Assembly: GCF_018917435.1 (NCBI RefSeq)
Contig: NZ_JAHLOQ010000032.1
Span: forward strand, 1-36,007
Direction: 5' to 3'
DNA length: 36,007 bases
Source: Intestinibacter bartlettii
GTDB taxonomy: Bacteria > Bacillota > Clostridia > Peptostreptococcales > Peptostreptococcaceae
Shown here: positions 25,729-34,768 of the stretch, piece after piece
How the letters are laid out: the number at the start of each line of letters is the position of its first letter
Numbering within the stretch: the first letter of the stretch is position 1
Notes under the pieces: model-generated
Database searches by the model: none
What the model was told of the DNA's origin: nothing
What the model saw: the letters and a program-made list of their open reading frames with translations, nothing else
Made by a program: the position numbers and the translations under genes

Positions 25729-27735
25729 ATGTTGAGAAAGTTAGCTATTAGAAATGCAAAAAGAAGTATAAAAGATTATCTAATATATCTAATTACAGTG
25801 ATAATGTCGTTTTCACTAATAATAGCATTTAACTTAATTGTATATTCAAAAGACGTTAGAGAATTATCTAGCATGATGATTAATTTTAGACTAGCTGTTA
25901 TAGAAGTCAGTGTGCTAGTAGTGTTTGTAATCGGTTGGCTAATCAATTATACAATGAAATTTATGCTTTCGAAAAGGAGCAAAGAATTCGGAACATATAT
26001 GATACTTGGCATTGAGAGAAAAGATATAATAAAAATGTTTTTAATTGAAAATATCTTTTTAGGTATATTTGCGTTTGTAGTTTCAATGTTGATTGGTTAT
26101 ATTTTAAGCGACTTATTGACAGCAGTAATAATGAATATATTTGAAGTTCAATACAAATTAAACTTTTCAATTTCATGGCAGCCATTTGCACTTAGCATAT
26201 TTTACTTCATAATTATATATTTATTTGTGATGTTTAGAACAAATAGAAGAATGAAAAAAATGAAAGTATATGATTTGCTATATTTAGATAAACAAAATGA
26301 AGAGCGAGTATTTAAAAATAGTAAAAAGAAAAAAATATTATTCGTAGTTTTTTTAATAATCGGAATAACAGCACTAACATTGTTGAAAGTGGGACTTTAT
26401 CATGTTGATGATAATGGAAGCATACCGATGATAGTTAGAGGAGTTCCAATGCTAATTATAAGTATATATGGGATAACTATTACAGTAGGCGATTTTATAG
26501 TTGATTTTGTTATAAATAGAAAAAAGATAAAATACAAAAATGATAACCTATTTATAACAAGACAATTTACTTCAAAAATAAAAACTATGGGAGTGACATT
26601 GGGGACTTTATCGCTTTTAATAACTCTTTCATTTTTATCACTAGCTGGATCAATGATGTACACAGATATGTTCAATGCACAAATTAAATCAATTGCTGCT
26701 TATGATGTAATGATATCCGAAGTTTATAGCGACTATCCAGAAATTCTACAAATCCAAACACAAAATAATAAACAAATAGTTGAAAAATACGAAAAATATA
26801 TAAAGAGTCATTGCACAATAAAAGATAGAATTGAGTACAACATATATACAAATAAACGTGATGATATAAGTAAAAATATTTCAGATAGCATTATGGGGTT
26901 TATCAATGTTGACTGTTATATGAAACTTAGCGACTATAATAAGCTTTTAGAGAAGAGAGGTCTTAAGCCGATAACATTAGGTAAAAATGAATTTTTCATA
27001 CATGAAAATAGAGATATTTCAAAATCAATAGATAAATACTTAAAAAATAACTCAACACTAAATTTGAATGGAATAGAATTAAAATCTAAAGGACATACTT
27101 ATGAAAATTTTGCACGTTGTTGGGGTACAGGAATGACATTCTTTATAATTGTGCCTGATGATACAGTCTCAAATATGAAAATATTAGATAGATTTATAAT
27201 GATAAACATAGCAGAGCCTACAACAGAAAAGTTATATGATGATATATGTAAATATGTTGAAAATACTATGACAGACGATAAAGAGAAATCAGAGTTTTAT
27301 CCATATAATTTAAGCATAAAAGGTGAAGTGATATCAGAAAATAGATCAGTATTGACAATATTCTCATTTATCCTTTTATATATAGCATTTATATTTACAG
27401 CAATTGTAGCAACTATTTTGGCAATCCAAACCTTGAGTGACTCCACAAAATATAAATATCATTATTCAATTTTAAGTAAATTAGGCGTAGAGCAAAGTCA
27501 AATATATAAAACAATAAGAAAGCAACTATTAATATTCTTTTTATTCCCAGTAATTTATCCAATTATAATTGATATTTCAGTTATAACCTCATTAAATGGT
27601 CTTCTTAATCCAGCACTAAGCAGCGAATATTCATATTTATATGCAATATTATATAGCCTATCATTATTCTTATTTATATACTTGATATACTTTATAGCAA
27701 CTTATTTTGGATATAAGAAAAATATAATTGAGTAA
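25729..27735 (+). CDS. BceB-type FtsX-like ABC permease
   Basis: A 668-residue permease with the ten-helix layout of BceB. Hydrophobic segments lie at about 16-38, 53-75, 104-131, 147-168, 203-220, 232-257 and 284-305. A large extracellular domain covers about 306-540, and three more helices lie near 540-566, 594-620 and 640-662. The big loop between helices 7 and 8 is the hallmark of peptide-sensing Bce permeases and decides substrate recognition. The N-terminal LRKLAIRNAKRSIKDYLIYLITV is family-typical. GGAAGTGA precedes the ATG. It likely forms a membrane complex with the ATPase and with the histidine kinase encoded downstream. Confidence 0.9.
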   Translation: MLRKLAIRNAKRSIKDYLIYLITVIMSFSLIIAFNLIVYSKDVRELSSMMINFRLAVIEVSVLVVFVIGWLINYTMKFMLSKRSKEFGTYMILGIERKDIIKMFLIENIFLGIFAFVVSMLIGYILSDLLTAVIMNIFEVQYKLNFSISWQPFALSIFYFIIIYLFVMFRTNRRMKKMKVYDLLYLDKQNEERVFKNSKKKKILFVVFLIIGITALTLLKVGLYHVDDNGSIPMIVRGVPMLIISIYGITITVGDFIVDFVINRKKIKYKNDNLFITRQFTSKIKTMGVTLGTLSLLITLSFLSLAGSMMYTDMFNAQIKSIAAYDVMISEVYSDYPEILQIQTQNNKQIVEKYEKYIKSHCTIKDRIEYNIYTNKRDDISKNISDSIMGFINVDCYMKLSDYNKLLEKRGLKPITLGKNEFFIHENRDISKSIDKYLKNNSTLNLNGIELKSKGHTYENFARCWGTGMTFFIIVPDDTVSNMKILDRFIMINIAEPTTEKLYDDICKYVENTMTDDKEKSEFYPYNLSIKGEVISENRSVLTIFSFILLYIAFIFTAIVATILAIQTLSDSTKYKYHYSILSKLGVEQSQIYKTIRKQLLIFFLFPVIYPIIIDISVITSLNGLLNPALSSEYSYLYAILYSLSLFLFIYLIYFIATYFGYKKNIIE

Positions 27736-27821
27736 GTTTAAGAATAGAAATATAAATTATAAATATAAAAATAAAAGGGTTTGGTTGATTGAAAACAAAT
27801 TAGTAAATATGAGGGAGACAA

Positions 27822-28484
27822 ATGTATAACATATTAATAATAGAGGATGATAAAGCAATTAGAAATGAATTGTCCGTGCTTTTAGAGACATTTGGATATA
27901 GGGCAATAGTTTTAAATAAATTTGAAAACGTAGTAGAAGATATAAAAGAGTTGTCATACAATCTTATTTTATTAGATATCAATCTTCCAAACCAAAATGG
28001 ATTTGATATATGCAAAAAAATTAGAGAGACAAATAATGTTCCAATTATATTTGTAACTAGTAGAAATTCAGAGCAAGATGAACTTAGGAGTATTATAACA
28101 GGGGGAAGTGATTTTATAACTAAACCTTATAATAAGTATATTTTACTGGAAAAGATTAAACGAAAACTTAAAGAGAGTAATCCTACTAATTATAAAGAAT
28201 TGGTAGTAAAAGATGTAATTCTCGATTTACATCTATCTTTAATTAGATATAAAGACCATGAAGTAGAACTTACAAGAAATGAGTTTAGAATAATGTATTA
28301 TTTGTTTCTTAATGCAGGAAACTATATTTCAAAAGAAAAATTCATGGAGGATTTATGGAATGATAAGTTTTATATAGATGAAAATATTTTATGTGTAAAT
28401 ATAAATAGAGTAAGGAAAAAATTAGAGGACATAGGTCTTCATGATTTTATAAAAACTGTTCGAGGTAGGGGGTATAGAATATAA
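27822..28484 (+). CDS. BceR-type OmpR family response regulator
   Basis: A 220-residue two-component regulator. The receiver domain has acidic pocket residues Asp9 and Asp10, phospho-acceptor Asp52 in LILLDINLPNQNG, and Lys101 in ITKPYN. The C-terminal winged helix (about 125-220) has ELTRNEFRIMYYLFLNAGNYIS and ends in IKTVRGRGYRI. GAGGGAG lies upstream. It sits 86 bases after the permease and 23 before the kinase. By analogy with BceRS it would activate the transporter genes when peptide is sensed. Confidence 0.94.
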   Translation: MYNILIIEDDKAIRNELSVLLETFGYRAIVLNKFENVVEDIKELSYNLILLDINLPNQNGFDICKKIRETNNVPIIFVTSRNSEQDELRSIITGGSDFITKPYNKYILLEKIKRKLKESNPTNYKELVVKDVILDLHLSLIRYKDHEVELTRNEFRIMYYLFLNAGNYISKEKFMEDLWNDKFYIDENILCVNINRVRKKLEDIGLHDFIKTVRGRGYRI

Positions 28485-28507
28485 AACTTAGATAGGGGTA
28501 GAATAAT

Positions 28508-29503
28508 ATGAAGTTTATAGATTATGTTGAAGAAAAAATCTGGTTTATAATATTTCAGATAATAGTAGTATTTTTAATTACGATATATTTTAAATTATTT
28601 GGTCTACCTACTAATGCATTAATTATATTAGATTTGATATGGGGATTTATTACGGTGACATATGTCATCGTTTCTTATTTATTTGAAAAGAAAGAGTATG
28701 AAAATATTGTTTTAATAGTAGATAGACTAGATGAAAAGTACTTGATTGCAGAAATTTTAAAAAGACCAAGGAATTTCAAAAATAAGGCTTTTTATTATGC
28801 ATTGAAAAAGGCATGTAAATCAATGAATGATAAAATTGTGGATCTTGAAAGTAATTTAAAGGAATATCGTGATTATGTTGAAAGTTTTGCCCATGAAGTA
28901 AAAACACCAATATCAGCTATTTCACTAGCTTGTGATAATAAAGAGGATAAATTAATAAAGACACAAATTAAAAAGATAGATAATATTGTAGAACAGATGT
29001 TATTTTATGCTAGAAGTGATTCTGTGGAAAAAGATTACTTTGTAAAAAAGGTGTTACTTGAAGATGTTGTACATACTGTGATTATGGATTATATGGATAC
29101 TTTAATGCAGAAAAAAATATCATTAGATGTCTATAATTTAAAAAACTACGTTTATATTGACGAAAAATGGATAACCTTTATAATATGCCAAGTCTTACAA
29201 AACTCCATCAAGTATGTAAATAAGCTTGATAAAGTAATAAAAATACATAGTGAAGAAAATAAAAATAATGTGGTTTTAATAATTGAGGATAACGGTGAGG
29301 GGATATTGGATTATGATTTGCCGAGGGTATTTGATTACGGATTTACTGGGACAGATAGGCAAAAACAATATTCAACTGGGATAGGTCTGTATCTTTGCAA
29401 AAAACTTTGCGACAAAATGAACTTAGAAATAAAAATTGAATCTAAGATAAAAATTTTTACAAGAGTTAAGATTATTTTTCCTAAAAATAGCCTTTATAAA
29501 TAA
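28508..29503 (+). CDS. BceS-type intramembrane-sensing histidine kinase
   Basis: A 331-residue sensor kinase. Two transmembrane helices (about 12-30 and 37-58) are joined by only a few residues, so it has no outside sensor domain and probably reads the state of the BceAB-type transporter. The H-box is FAHEVKTPISAIS, with His129. The N-box is QVLQNSIKYV, the G1 box VLIIEDNGEGI, and the G2 box STGIGLYLCKKL. The length and layout match BceS, GraS and related kinases. The start follows GATAGGGGTAG. A weak hairpin lies after the stop (29526-29533 with 29571-29578). Confidence 0.93.
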   Translation: MKFIDYVEEKIWFIIFQIIVVFLITIYFKLFGLPTNALIILDLIWGFITVTYVIVSYLFEKKEYENIVLIVDRLDEKYLIAEILKRPRNFKNKAFYYALKKACKSMNDKIVDLESNLKEYRDYVESFAHEVKTPISAISLACDNKEDKLIKTQIKKIDNIVEQMLFYARSDSVEKDYFVKKVLLEDVVHTVIMDYMDTLMQKKISLDVYNLKNYVYIDEKWITFIICQVLQNSIKYVNKLDKVIKIHSEENKNNVVLIIEDNGEGILDYDLPRVFDYGFTGTDRQKQYSTGIGLYLCKKLCDKMNLEIKIESKIKIFTRVKIIFPKNSLYK

Positions 29504-29560
29504 AAAATATTTAATAAAATTAAAAAAAATCCAATGTTACTAACATACAAACATATGTAT

Positions 29561-29664
29561 TGTGGATATATGGATTTTATAGAATATTGATATATCAACG
29601 AAGAAAAAGTTATTAACATAGTTATCCACATTATACACAGGTTTTGTGGACAATTTAATCCACA
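29561..29664. promoter_or_regulatory. Cluster of DnaA-box-like sequences
   Basis: Two perfect TTATNCACA boxes lie back to back, TTATCCACA (29622-29630) and TTATACACA (29631-29639). Single-mismatch boxes are TAATCCACA (29656-29664, plus), TTGTCCACA (29645-29653, minus) and ATATCCACA (29561-29569, minus). A degenerate TTATTAACA is at 29610-29618. An extremely AT-rich stretch (29668-29760) follows. The pattern looks like a DnaA-binding region. No dnaA, dnaN or rpmH is nearby, so it is more likely a DnaA titration or control site than the origin itself. Confidence 0.7.
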
Positions 29665-29741
29665 TTTAGACAAAATATTTTATTAGGCAAAAAATATTGA
29701 AAAAATAAGTTAAAAAAATTTAAAAAAAAAATTAAAAATTA

Positions 29742-29770
29742 AAAGGATATTTAAAACTGATGGAGAATAT
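29742..29770 (+). promoter_or_regulatory. Sigma-H-type promoter of hpf
   Basis: AAAGGATAT (29742-29750), 11-base spacer, GGAGAATAT (29762-29770). This fits the sigma-H consensus RNAGGAWWW - 11/12 - RNNGAATWW at every fixed position. In Bacillus subtilis the hpf orthologue yvyD is under sigma-H as well as sigma-B, which supports the call. A short inverted repeat, ACTATG/CATAGT (29813-29818 and 29826-29831), sits just ahead of the ribosome binding site. Confidence 0.72.
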
Positions 29771-29847
29771 ATTATAAAACATAAAAAATTTATCATAATT
29801 AGTGAAGTACATACTATGAACTTTACATAGTGAAGGGAGCTGTTCTT

Positions 29848-30393
29848 ATGAAAATATTAATAACAGGAAAAAAAATAGAACTTACAGATGGAATCAAAGG
29901 GGCTGTAGAAGACAAATTAAGTAAACTAGATAGATATCTACATGAAGACACTGAAGTTAAAGTTACTGTAAGTGCTAGAAAAGCAAAACAAAAAATAGAA
30001 GTAACAATAATCCCTATAAATGGACCTATAATCAGAGCTGAAGATAGTGAAGAAAATTTATATGCTGCAATAGATGTTGTTTATGATAAACTTAATAAAC
30101 AATTAAGAAGATATAAAAACAAATTAAAAGGTAAATATCAAGCTAAAGGACAAGAAAGTATCAGATTCCAAAATATTGAAGATAATGCAGGGGAAGATAA
30201 AGATGGCGAATTTGATATAGTAATAGAAAGACACAAAAAATTTGATATGAAACCAATGAGTCCAGAAGAAGCAGTATTACAAATGGAATTAATAGGACAT
30301 GATTTCTATATGTTTAGAAATATAGACACTGATGAAATTTCAATAGTTTATAGACGTGAAACTGGCGGATATGGATTAATTGAACATGAATAG
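29848..30393 (+). CDS. hpf: Long-form ribosome hibernation promoting factor
   Basis: Also called raiA or yvyD. It binds the 30S decoding region and pairs ribosomes into inactive 100S dimers in stationary phase or stress. The N-terminal S30AE/YfiA domain is about residues 1-95 (MKILITGKKIELTDGIKGAVEDKLSKLDRYL). An acidic linker spans about 110-125. The C-terminal dimerisation domain is about 125-181 (KKFDMKPMSPEEAVLQMELIGHDFYMFRN). I place the start at ATG 29848 after GAAGGGAG, giving 181 residues. The in-frame GTG at 29830-29832 region lies ahead of that site and is unlikely. Its usual upstream partner, the raiA-motif RNA, is here 12 kb away. Confidence 0.95.
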   Translation: MKILITGKKIELTDGIKGAVEDKLSKLDRYLHEDTEVKVTVSARKAKQKIEVTIIPINGPIIRAEDSEENLYAAIDVVYDKLNKQLRRYKNKLKGKYQAKGQESIRFQNIEDNAGEDKDGEFDIVIERHKKFDMKPMSPEEAVLQMELIGHDFYMFRNIDTDEISIVYRRETGGYGLIEHE

Positions 30394-30431
30394 TAGTATT
30401 AAACAAATTGGTTAAAGATTGAAAGTAACGG

Positions 30432-30466
30432 GCTATCGATAAGAAATTATCGATAGCTCTTTTAAA
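30432..30466 (+). terminator. Terminator after hpf
   Basis: GCTATCGAT (30432-30440) and ATCGATAGC (30449-30457), eight-base loop, then TCTTTT. Confidence 0.8.
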
Positions 30467-30543
30467 TTTAAATAAAAAATATGTAGATTGAGAAGTTAAA
30501 ATTAGACAAAATGTTAATAATCAAGAGGAAAGGAGTCATATAA

Positions 30544-31869
30544 ATGATAGAAATTTTATTGATTATAGTAATAATATTGTTAATCTTAAATATTTACATA
30601 TCACTTAAACCTAAAGGGGTAGATATGGGACCAGTTCAAAAAAATATGGATCAGAAATTAATATCAGTAGAAAAAGCACTTAGAGAGGAACTTAGTGTTA
30701 ATAGGGAAGAATCTCGAAAAAACGAGCAGTCTAATAGAACTGAGATAAGTGGCTCAATTGAAAAATTAAGCTCATCACTTTTATCTAATATGATTGATTT
30801 ATCAAACTTGCAGAAAAATCAATTTGATACATATTCAAGAACGATGGAAAGAACGTTAGACGGATTTAATTATAATTTGAGAAAGAGTATAGATGATTTG
30901 ACAAAATTGCAAAATGAAAAGTTTACAGAACTTGCAAAATCCACTGAAGATAATCTTGAAAAAATGAGGGTTACAGTAGATGAGAAACTACAAAGTACTT
31001 TGGAAAGAAGATTAGGTGAATCATTCAAAATGGTGAGTGAAAGATTAGAAGAGGTTCATAAGGGACTTGGTGAAATGCAAAATCTGGCTGCTGGTGTAGG
31101 CGATTTAAAAAAGGTACTTTCAAATACAAAGACAAGAGGCGTATTAGGAGAGGTACAATTGGAAAGAATATTAGAGCAGTTTTTATCACCAGAGCAATAT
31201 GAAAAGAATGTAATAACTAAAAAAGGTTCAAGAGAAACTGTTGAATTTGCAATAAAACTTCCAGGAAGAGATTATGATAACAAAACGATATATTTACCAC
31301 TAGATGCAAAATTTCCACTAGAGGTTTATAATAAATTATTGGATGCATATGATATGCAAGATCAAGCTCAAATTGATGTGAACTCTAAAAATTTAGAACG
31401 ATTTATTAAAAAATCAGCTAAAGATATAAGAGATAAGTACATAGATCCACCAAATACTACAGATTTTGGGTTGATGTTTTTACCGACAGAAGGAATTTAT
31501 GCAGAAGTATTAAAAAATCAAAGCTTAGTAGAACTTATACAAAGAGAATATAAGGTAAATATAACTGGTCCAACTACACTTGTTGCACTTTTAAATAGTT
31601 TACAGATGGGCTTTAGAAGTCTTGCAATTGAAAAACATTCGAGTGAAGTTTGGAAGATACTTGGGGCAGTTAAGACTGAGTTTTCTAAGTTTGAAACAGT
31701 GCTTAACTCAGCACAAAATAAATTAAATCAAGCCAGCTCAGAAATCGATAAATTAGTAGGTACTAGGACAAGACAAATTAATCGAAAACTTAAGAATGTA
31801 GACAAGCTTAGTTTTGATGATACAGAGGCCTATTTACCACAAGAATATAACGATGATGATGAGCAATAG
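30544..31869 (+). CDS. rmuC: RmuC family protein
   Basis: A 441-residue protein of the RmuC family, linked in Escherichia coli to limiting recombination at inverted repeats. The biochemical activity is not well established, though a nuclease-like fold has been proposed. One N-terminal transmembrane helix (about residues 2-22) anchors it. A long coiled coil rich in Glu, Lys and Ser follows to about 185. The conserved domain, from about 190 to 400, has TRGVLGEVQLERILEQFL, LPLDAKFPLEVYNKLL, FGLMFLPTEGIYAEVL and GPTTLVALLNSLQMGFRSLAIEKHS. AGGAAAGGAG precedes the ATG. It is flanked by terminators, so it is probably a single-gene transcript. Confidence 0.92.
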   Translation: MIEILLIIVIILLILNIYISLKPKGVDMGPVQKNMDQKLISVEKALREELSVNREESRKNEQSNRTEISGSIEKLSSSLLSNMIDLSNLQKNQFDTYSRTMERTLDGFNYNLRKSIDDLTKLQNEKFTELAKSTEDNLEKMRVTVDEKLQSTLERRLGESFKMVSERLEEVHKGLGEMQNLAAGVGDLKKVLSNTKTRGVLGEVQLERILEQFLSPEQYEKNVITKKGSRETVEFAIKLPGRDYDNKTIYLPLDAKFPLEVYNKLLDAYDMQDQAQIDVNSKNLERFIKKSAKDIRDKYIDPPNTTDFGLMFLPTEGIYAEVLKNQSLVELIQREYKVNITGPTTLVALLNSLQMGFRSLAIEKHSSEVWKILGAVKTEFSKFETVLNSAQNKLNQASSEIDKLVGTRTRQINRKLKNVDKLSFDDTEAYLPQEYNDDDEQ

Positions 31870-31882
31870 ACTTATTTTACTA

Positions 31883-31905
31883 TAAAGTTAATTTTATTAA
31901 CTTTA
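31883..31905. terminator. AT-rich hairpin after rmuC
   Basis: TAAAGTTAAT (31883-31892) and ATTAACTTTA (31896-31905) are perfect inverted repeats with a three-base loop. There is no clear T run after it, so a terminator role is uncertain. Confidence 0.4.
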
Positions 31906-31970
31906 AATTCAATTAAATGGGATAAAATAGTATTAAAATAAACAATTGAGTTAATATTTAATATTAAATA

Positions 31971-31997
31971 TTGAAAATTTATGTTAAAATGTATAAT
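31971..31997 (+). promoter_or_regulatory. Candidate promoter of secA-prfB
   Basis: TTGAAA (31971-31976), 15-base spacer, TATAAT (31992-31997). A second TATAAT lies at 32000-32005. The short spacer makes the exact elements uncertain. Confidence 0.5.
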
Positions 31998-32032
31998 AGT
32001 ATAATTTATGCAATGAGGAGAGATGCGAAACA

Positions 32033-34759
32033 ATGGGTTTTTTAGATAACTTATTCAACATGGCAGACAAAAGAGAACTAAAAGGGTTTGAAAAAATAGC
32101 AGACAAAATAGACGCTATGGAACCAAAATTCGAAGCCATGACTAATAAAGAATTAAAAAGTATGACGAATACTTTTAAAGACAGATTAGCAAAAGGCGAA
32201 ACTTTAGACGACATACTACCAGAAGCTTTTGCTACCGTTAGAGAGGCTTCAAGAAGAGTTTTAGGTATGAGACACTACAAGGTACAACTTATCGGGGGGA
32301 TGGTTTTACACCAAGGTAGAATAGCTGAAATGAAAACAGGTGAAGGTAAAACTTTAGTTGCAACAGCACCTGTATACCTTAATGCTCTTGAAGGCAAAGG
32401 TGTTCACGTTGTTACAGTAAATGATTACTTAGCAAAACGTGATAAAGAGGAAATGGGAAAAGTTTACGAATTCTTAGGACTTACTGTTGGGGTTATAGTT
32501 CACGGACAAAGTCCAGAAGAAAGAAGAAAACAATATGAATGCGATATAACATACGGAACAAACAATGAGTACGGATTTGATTACTTAAAAGATAATATGG
32601 TAATCCACAAAGAACAAAGAGTTCAAAGAGAGTTAAACTACGCTATCGTCGATGAGGTCGATTCAATATTAATAGACGAAGCTAGAACACCACTTATAAT
32701 ATCTGGACCTGGAGATAAATCTACGCATTTATACACAGATGCTAATACATTTGTATTAACATTAAAAAGACCAAGTAAAACACAACAAGAAAAAACAGAA
32801 GAAGAAAAAGAACTTCCATCAGATGGAGATTATGAAATAGATGAAAAACAAAAAGCTGTTTCTTTAAGTGAATCTGGTATCAAAAAAGCTGAGCTTTACT
32901 TCAATGTTGAGAATATAACAGATGTTGAACATACTGAATTATTCCACCACATTAACCAAGCACTTAAAGCACATGCTATAATGAAAAAAGACGTAGACTA
33001 CGTTTCTAAAGACGGCGAAATAGTTATAGTTGACGAATTTACAGGTCGTCTAATGTTTGGTAGAAGATACTCTGAAGGTCTACACCAAGCTATAGAAGCT
33101 AAAGAAGGATTACATGTTCAAAGAGAATCAAAAACTCTTGCTACAATAACATTCCAAAACTTCTTTAGAATGTATTCAAAACTTGCAGGTATGACAGGTA
33201 CAGCTAAAACAGAAGAAGAAGAATTTAAATCAATCTACAAAATGGACGTTGTACAAATACCAACAAATAAACCAATATTAAGACAAGACTTACCTGATGT
33301 AGTTTATAAAAACGAAAAAGGTAAATTTAATGCTGTAGCACAAGATATAATTGAAAGACATGCTAAAAATCAACCAGTACTAGTTGGTACAGTTTCAATA
33401 GAAAAATCAGAATTACTTTCTCAAATTCTTAAGAGAAAAGGTATAAAACACGAAGTATTAAATGCTAAAAACCATGAAAAAGAAGCTGAAATAATAGCAC
33501 AAGCAGGTAGACTTGGGGCAGTTACAATAGCTACAAACATGGCTGGTCGTGGTACTGACATCGTGCTTGGTGGTAACCCACTATTCTTAACTAAAAAAGA
33601 ATTAAAGAAACATGGATTTACTGATGATTCAATTAAGAGAGTTGATACTAGTATAGATGCTGAAGAATTAGCAGAAAACGAAGATTTAGCAAAAGCTAAA
33701 GAAACTTTCGACTCACTATATCATGAATTCAAAGAAAAAGCTGAAAAAGAACAAGAAGCTGTTAAAGAAGCAGGTGGACTTGCAATAATAGGTACTGAAA
33801 GACATGAGTCTCGAAGAATAGATAACCAGTTAAGAGGACGTTCTGGACGTCAAGGTGACCCAGGTTCATCAAGATTCTATATAGCACTTGACGATGATCT
33901 TATGAGATTATTCGGAAGTGAAAGAATACAAGGTATTGTTGAAAGAATAGGTCTAGAAGAAGATATGCCTATTGAACACAAAATGTTAACTAAATCAATT
34001 GAAAATGCACAAAAGAAAGTCGAAGGTAGAAACTTCGGTATAAGAAAACACGTACTTCAATATGATGACGTTATGAATAAACAAAGACAAATTATATATG
34101 CTGAAAGAAGTAGCGTTCTTGAAGGAGAAGATATACACGAATATATCCAATCTATGGTTAAAGAAAGAATAGGAGCTGCTGTTGACGCATACACAGAAGA
34201 TAAAAAAGTAGATTACGCTGGATTAAAACACTACCTATATGGAGCATTTATGCCAGCTGAAAGCCTAGAAGTTGAAGGATTAGAAACTTTAGAAGGCGAA
34301 GAATTAATTGAAAAAATATACGAAATAGCATTTGCTATATACAAAGAAAAAGAAGAAATCATTACATCAGAAAGAATGAGAGAAATAGAAAGAATCATAC
34401 TTTTACAATGTGTTGATAACCACTGGATTGACCACATAGATGCTATGGATCAATTACGTCAAGGTATAGGACTTCGTGCTTTAGGTCAACAAGACCCAGT
34501 AATAGCATACAAATTAGAAGGGTTCAATATGTTTGACGAAATGGTTGACCAAATAAGACAAGATACAGTTAGATACTTATTCGGAATAACTATAGAAAAA
34601 CAACCAACTGAAAGAAAACAAATAGTTGATGTTGATACAATAGAAGCTCCAACTGATGAACCAAAACAACCAGTTGTTAAGGAAACAAAAGTAGGAAGAA
34701 ATGACCCTTGTCCATGCGGTAGTGGTAAAAAATATAAAAACTGCTGTGGTAAAAACTAG
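32033..34759 (+). CDS. secA: Preprotein translocase ATPase SecA
   Basis: Motor ATPase that drives unfolded preproteins through SecYEG. Walker [10 protein letters not shown] has GEGKT at 103-107. The DEAD-type Walker B is [22 protein letters not shown]. The NBD2 motifs are [16 protein letters not shown] and [29 protein letters not shown]. The zinc-binding SEC-C tail has Cys893, Cys895, Cys904 and Cys905 ([15 protein letters not shown]). With 908 residues and this tail it is the housekeeping SecA1 rather than an accessory SecA2. GAGGAGAG precedes the ATG. Its stop codon overlaps the prfB ribosome binding site, so the two genes are translationally linked. Confidence 0.98.
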   Translation: MGFLDNLFNMADKRELKGFEKIADKIDAMEPKFEAMTNKELKSMTNTFKDRLAKGETLDDILPEAFATVREASRRVLGMRHYKVQLIGGMVLHQGRIAEMKTGEGKTLVATAPVYLNALEGKGVHVVTVNDYLAKRDKEEMGKVYEFLGLTVGVIVHGQSPEERRKQYECDITYGTNNEYGFDYLKDNMVIHKEQRVQRELNYAIVDEVDSILIDEARTPLIISGPGDKSTHLYTDANTFVLTLKRPSKTQQEKTEEEKELPSDGDYEIDEKQKAVSLSESGIKKAELYFNVENITDVEHTELFHHINQALKAHAIMKKDVDYVSKDGEIVIVDEFTGRLMFGRRYSEGLHQAIEAKEGLHVQRESKTLATITFQNFFRMYSKLAGMTGTAKTEEEEFKSIYKMDVVQIPTNKPILRQDLPDVVYKNEKGKFNAVAQDIIERHAKNQPVLVGTVSIEKSELLSQILKRKGIKHEVLNAKNHEKEAEIIAQAGRLGAVTIATNMAGRGTDIVLGGNPLFLTKKELKKHGFTDDSIKRVDTSIDAEELAENEDLAKAKETFDSLYHEFKEKAEKEQEAVKEAGGLAIIGTERHESRRIDNQLRGRSGRQGDPGSSRFYIALDDDLMRLFGSERIQGIVERIGLEEDMPIEHKMLTKSIENAQKKVEGRNFGIRKHVLQYDDVMNKQRQIIYAERSSVLEGEDIHEYIQSMVKERIGAAVDAYTEDKKVDYAGLKHYLYGAFMPAESLEVEGLETLEGEELIEKIYEIAFAIYKEKEEIITSERMREIERIILLQCVDNHWIDHIDAMDQLRQGIGLRALGQQDPVIAYKLEGFNMFDEMVDQIRQDTVRYLFGITIEKQPTERKQIVDVDTIEAPTDEPKQPVVKETKVGRNDPCPCGSGKKYKNCCGKN

Positions 34760-34768
34760 GAGGATCTA

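Noticed and set aside
29561-29760. The main chromosomal origin oriC
   Set aside because: dnaA, dnaN, rpmH and other origin neighbours are absent on both sides, so only an origin-like DnaA-binding region can be claimed.
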